Origin: Gammaproteobacteria bacterium
GTDB taxonomy: Bacteria; Pseudomonadota; Gammaproteobacteria; UBA9214
DNA length: 48,021 nt
NCBI GenBank assembly: GCA_022340485.1
Contig: JAJDNX010000030.1
Coordinates: forward strand, 1-48,021
Reading direction: 5' to 3'
The position numbers and the translations under genes are program-made. The notes beneath the pieces are model-generated. The model made no database searches. It was given only the letters and a program-made list of their open reading frames with translations, and was not told the origin of the DNA. Below are positions 45,241 through 48,021 of the stretch, in pieces (the stretch's first letter is position 1; each line of letters opens with the position of its first letter).

Positions 45241-46286
45241 TCGTCATCTCCAGCGTTACGGGCACGGCGGTTGATATCGAGCAGCGGCAGCGGACTCATC
45301 TGCCCGTCCTGGACGACCAGAACCTGGCCGATCTTGGGCAGCACCTCGTTGATGGTTTCCAGGTACAGCCTGGAGCGTGTGACCTCAGGAGCCTGCAGGT
45401 ATTCGGCAAGCACCGCCGAGAAACGCGCGCTCTCGCCCAGCGCTCGGTTTACGCGCTCGGTGGCGTAGCCCTCGGCTTCTGCTACCGTGCGCAGGGCCGT
45501 GCCCTCTGCATTCGGAATTTCCTGGTTGACGCGCTTCTGCGCCTCGTTGATCATCCGCTCGCGCTCCTGGCGGGCCTCGTTGACTTCGTTGAACGCGGGC
45601 TGCACCGCCGGCGGCGGCACGACGTCCTGCATCTCTACGGTGTTGATCCGGATGCCGGCGTTGTAGCCGTCCATGATATCCTGAATTTCGCCGCGCGCCT
45701 TCTGCTGGATTTCGACGCGCCCGACCGTCAGTACTGCGGAGCCGAGCATGTTGCCGACGATGCGTCGCATCACGGATTCGGAGATATCGCGCAGCGTGCG
45801 GGTCGGCTCGCGCATTTCATACAGGAACTTGATCGGGTCTTCGATGCGGTACTGCACCACCCACTCGACGACGATCATGTTCAGGTCTCCGGTAAGCATC
45901 AACGACTCGTCCTCAAACTTCTGGTCGCTGTAGGCGGTGCGGCCGCTGGCGCTCGTGCCCTGGGTGCGAAAACCGAATTCCTGCTTGAGCACCCGCTCGG
46001 TGGCCACGTGCTGCACCTGGTCAATGCCGAAAGGAATCTTGAACTGCAGGCCCGGGTCGGTGATGCCGACAACCTCGCCGAAACGCTTGACCACGGCCCG
46101 CTGTTCGGGCTGGACGGTATAGAACGCACTGAACGCGCCCCAGACCAACAGCACCAGCATGACAATGCCGATGATACCCTTGATGCCCTTGCCCGAAGGC
46201 GCGCCGTTGCCGAACTTCTTGAAAAGCTCGGTCAGGTCCGGCGGCCCCTGTTGGCCGCGACCGTTCGAATCTACGGATTGAATCAT
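45237..46286 (-). CDS. hflK: HflK, SPFH-domain regulator of FtsH
   Basis: Partner of HflC. The 349-residue protein has a glycine-rich short N-terminus (DSNGRGQQGPPDLTELFKKF), one membrane helix (about 37-55), VQPEQRAVVKRFGEVVG, the SPFH core with DLNMIVVEWVVQYRIEDP and VLTVGRVEIQQKARGEIQDIMD, and EVNEARQERERMINEAQ. It is shorter than E. coli HflK (419), mainly in the termini. AGGGG lies eight bases before the ATG. Two sampled blocks (45541-45660) are about 68% G+C by my count, against low- to mid-fifties in fabB and letB samples. Confidence 0.95.
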   Translation of the reverse strand: MIQSVDSNGRGQQGPPDLTELFKKFGNGAPSGKGIKGIIGIVMLVLLVWGAFSAFYTVQPEQRAVVKRFGEVVGITDPGLQFKIPFGIDQVQHVATERVLKQEFGFRTQGTSASGRTAYSDQKFEDESLMLTGDLNMIVVEWVVQYRIEDPIKFLYEMREPTRTLRDISESVMRRIVGNMLGSAVLTVGRVEIQQKARGEIQDIMDGYNAGIRINTVEMQDVVPPPAVQPAFNEVNEARQERERMINEAQKRVNQEIPNAEGTALRTVAEAEGYATERVNRALGESARFSAVLAEYLQAPEVTRSRLYLETINEVLPKIGQVLVVQDGQMSPLPLLDINRRARNAGDDE

Positions 46287-46602
46287 CTTGCTGGCCCCTT
46301 GAAGTTGAGCCGATCAGTCTAACAGTTTTCACCTGGCCCGGTCGAACAGCGACACAGCCTGAGTACAACACGCTAAACACAGCACTACTTAATCATCTCT
46401 CAGCAACTGCCCGAATCCAACCGTCGTGCTGAATTCTGGGACCGGGCCTCGGCGCGAAGGATCCGCACCTGCAAGAGTCTGGTTGAAATACCCCAACACG
46501 ATATGCTTCCAAAGTCTCGCATTGATGTGTCGATAAGAATAAGGATAGAACACACATATCAGGATCGAATCCCTTACTTGTTAGCCCGGATGGAGAAGCA
46601 GC
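46287..46602. other. 316-base spacer between hflK and the cold-shock gene
   Basis: Divergent promoter region. I see no gene or strong promoter; TTGATG at 46522-46527 with ATAGAA at 46545-46550 is a weak candidate for the gene to the right. A segment near 46440-46460 (GGACCGGGCCTCGG) loosely resembles the dispersed repeat. Confidence 0.35.
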
Positions 46603-47220
46603 ATGCGCATCAAGGGAAGAATAACGTCATGGAACGACGAGAAGGGATTTGGATTTATCACACCTATTGCCGGCGGGAAACGGGTCTTCGTTCATATCAA
46701 AGCTTTCAGCAACAGCAACAGGCGCCCTGATCTTAATCAATTGGTAACCTACACCTTATCTAAGGACAAGCAAGGCCGTCCATGCGCTGCAAATGCCACC
46801 TTGGCTGGCGATAGACTTCCAGAAAAGGCAAAACAGAAGCATGGTTCACTAGCAACGATTGGTGCTGCATTCTTTCTCATCATCGTCGGTGTTTCGGTTC
46901 TAGCAGCCAAAATACCGCCTTTGATTCTTGCTCTTTATATAGTCGGCAGCCTATTCACTTTTATCGTGTACGCAGTAGATAAAGCCGCAGCGAAGAAAGG
47001 AGTCCGGCGAACCCCGGAAAACACCCTACACTTGCTGTCACTGGTTGGAGGTTGGCCAGGGGCACTGATCGCCCAACAGAAGTTACGCCACAAGTCCAAG
47101 AAACAGTCTTTCCGCTCAGTTTTCTCGGCAACGGTCATTCTGAACTGTGGTGTGTTCGTCTGGCTGTTCACGCCAACCGGCGCAGCCACCCTGCACTCCT
47201 TGATTGCTGGTGTAGTATGA
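46603..47220 (+). CDS. Cold-shock domain plus DUF1294 membrane protein
   Basis: A 205-residue fusion. Residues 1 to about 65 are a cold-shock (CSD) domain with RIKGRITSWNDEKGFGFITP and VFVHIKAFS, the RNP-type nucleic-acid binding surface; then a lysine-rich linker and a DUF1294 membrane part with three or four hydrophobic helices and the VYAVDKAAAKKGVRRTPENTLHLL and GGWPGALIAQQ motifs. The fusion is common in proteobacteria; function unknown. GGAG at 46592-46595 supports the ATG. Its composition is lower in GC than hflK-hflC beside it. Confidence 0.92.
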   Translation: MRIKGRITSWNDEKGFGFITPIAGGKRVFVHIKAFSNSNRRPDLNQLVTYTLSKDKQGRPCAANATLAGDRLPEKAKQKHGSLATIGAAFFLIIVGVSVLAAKIPPLILALYIVGSLFTFIVYAVDKAAAKKGVRRTPENTLHLLSLVGGWPGALIAQQKLRHKSKKQSFRSVFSATVILNCGVFVWLFTPTGAATLHSLIAGVV

Positions 47221-47688
47221 GGGTAAACAACAGGCTGGCACCCTGACCATCCAGCCTGCGTACTAGCAGCTGAATCCCGGAACTGGCCACCGGCCACTAG
47301 CCCTGGGTGCAACGCGCCGAATTCTTCGCGGCCAGTCCTCGGGACCAGCACTCGGCTTTCGGCTTTCGGTGCGAGGGCAAGAAGCGATAGCTGCCTCCCT
47401 GAGAATCAGGGGAATGGCAAAGTGGGTCAACTTCTGTCTTTTTGTTTTTACAAATATAGATCCAGTTTGTTAGTCCGGTTTCGAGCTGCGACTTGCCGTT
47501 CCTTACCGCTTAAACCATGGCTGCTGACAATAACGCTAAACGCGTACTACCGGCCAACTCCTCACCTACACGGGCGACTGGCGTACGTCAGCAATGCAGC
47601 AACTCCGGTTCCTTGGGCGTGAAATCCCAACGAGTGCCGTTCTAATTAACGGGACCCCCCGGCCAAAAATGGACAATCAACCTGAAAT
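47221..47688. other. Spacer with hairpin and repeat, no supported gene
   Basis: CAGGCTGG at 47231-47238 and CCAGCCTG at 47251-47258 form an 8-bp stem with a 12-base loop shortly after the cold-shock gene, but no T-run follows. Further right lies repeat copy B. Short frames here are not convincing. Confidence 0.45.
47290..47378 (+). repeat. Degenerate dispersed repeat, copy B
   Basis: The 23-base block at 47290-47312 differs from 44134-44156 by one base. It is followed by GACCAGCACTCGG (from 47343), with a short tandem duplication CGGCTTT CGGCTTT, and GCGAGGGC (to 47378), paralleling 44075-44098. The order of the two blocks is reversed relative to copy A. Confidence 0.6.
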
Positions 47689-47721
47689 AAAAAAAGCGGC
47701 CAACGACTTAACGAAGGCCGC
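47689..47721 (-). terminator. Rho-independent terminator on the minus strand
   Basis: Read on the minus strand: GCGGCC, a 14-base loop, GGCCGC, then seven T residues. It lies downstream of the partial glycine-rich gene ending at 47820, about 100 bases from its stop. Confidence 0.7.
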
Positions 47722-47819
47722 CGCTACTGATTGTGTAAATCCTTGATGTAATCCAGTCTCAACAATTCGATTGATTATTTAGCATACACCAGATTAGTGA
47801 CAAGTAGTCTTGTTTCTCT

Positions 47820-48021
47820 TTACTTGCCTAGTGCTTTCTTTATGACACCTATAACCGCCATCAATACTCCACCGCCCACACCACCAGAGGCGATACTTCC
47901 AACGATGCTGCCTACATCCATACCACCTGTACTCGTTATTATTCCGAGCATGCCAAGTAATTGACCGCCAAGCCCACCACCTAGAATACCGGCAATGGAA
48001 TTACCGAGAGTGCCCAACGAT
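47820..48021 (-). CDS. Glycine-rich small membrane protein, 5' end beyond window
   Basis: At least 66 residues, rich in Gly, Ala, Ile and Val: SLGTLGNSIAGILGGG, GGQLLGMLG, DVGSIVGSIASGG and a basic C-terminus IKKALGK. Glycine-zipper-like spacing suggests packed membrane helices. The frame continues off the right edge, so the TTG at 48015-48017 is not taken as the start. I associate SLGTLGNSI...GGGLGGQLLG with an uncharacterised proteobacterial membrane family, from memory only. Confidence 0.75.
   Translation of the reverse strand, partial: SLGTLGNSIAGILGGGLGGQLLGMLGIITSTGGMDVGSIVGSIASGGVGGGVLMAVIGVIKKALGK

Overview
The window is a chromosomal stretch of a gammaproteobacterium outside the Enterobacterales. 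Signature genes are Rsd/AlgQ, YhcB (ZapG), the FabA-FabB pair, YajQ, the block ispB / rplU-rpmA-obgE-proB, and rpsT / murJ-ribF, an order familiar from Pseudomonas-like and Chromatiales-like genomes. Genus cannot be fixed from the sequence alone. Most of the window is ordinary core genome with short intergenic gaps. From about 43.2 kb onward it becomes a looser mosaic with degenerate repeats and shifts in base composition.

Layout. 0-6.8 kb: translation and envelope housekeeping (ribF partial, murJ, rpsT, proB, obgE, rpmA, rplU, ispB) and a tRNA-Pro(CGG) that starts one base after the ispB stop. 6.9-14.1 kb: an Mla phospholipid-transport locus. A GAF-PP2C-kinase regulator and a STAS protein head an operon that continues mlaE-mlaD-mlaA-mlaC. 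The ATPase mlaF lies on the opposite strand behind mazG and rsd. 14.1-15.5 kb: a reduced isc operon (iscR-iscU only) with an IscR-type operator, although this IscR has lost its cluster cysteines. 15.6-23.1 kb: small metabolic and repair enzymes (RibD-like reductase, YkgJ, two Nudix hydrolases, chalcone-isomerase-like protein, hydroxyacid dehydrogenase, YggS), YhcB and a YihY-family membrane protein. 23.3-28.9 kb: a response regulator with a degenerate GGDEF domain, YajQ, fabA-fabB, a tandem thioredoxin-fold protein and queD. 29.1-32.3 kb: a Sel1-repeat protein with a probable start-proximal frameshift, nadA, an AraC regulator and a decayed gene. 32.3-36.3 kb: a second MCE lipid-transport system, LetA (split into two genes) plus a seven-MCE-domain LetB. 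36.3-43.2 kb: a CPA2 antiporter, two small membrane proteins (one 32 residues with its own terminator), a glucose/sorbosone-dehydrogenase-like protein, and a GNAT-like plus proline-dehydrogenase-like gene pair. 43.2-48 kb: a long repeat-bearing spacer, a GC-rich hflK-hflC pair, a cold-shock/DUF1294 protein, more repeat-bearing spacer, and a truncated glycine-rich membrane protein at the edge.

How the genes fit together. Two independent MCE systems (Mla and Let) plus FabA/FabB, MurJ, IspB and YhcB give the window a strong envelope flavour. The most interesting possibility is that the Mla system here is governed by a phosphorylation switch: one protein carrying both a PP2C phosphatase and an RsbW-like kinase domain overlaps a STAS protein with a phosphorylatable DSSG motif, and that STAS protein sits where MlaB would be expected. 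Other points to check are the cysteine-less IscR with a type-1-like operator, the I-site-retaining but catalytically dead GGDEF protein next to YajQ, the altered proline dehydrogenase paired with a GNAT-like protein, and the 32-residue membrane peptide. I saw no CRISPR array, insertion sequence or prophage.
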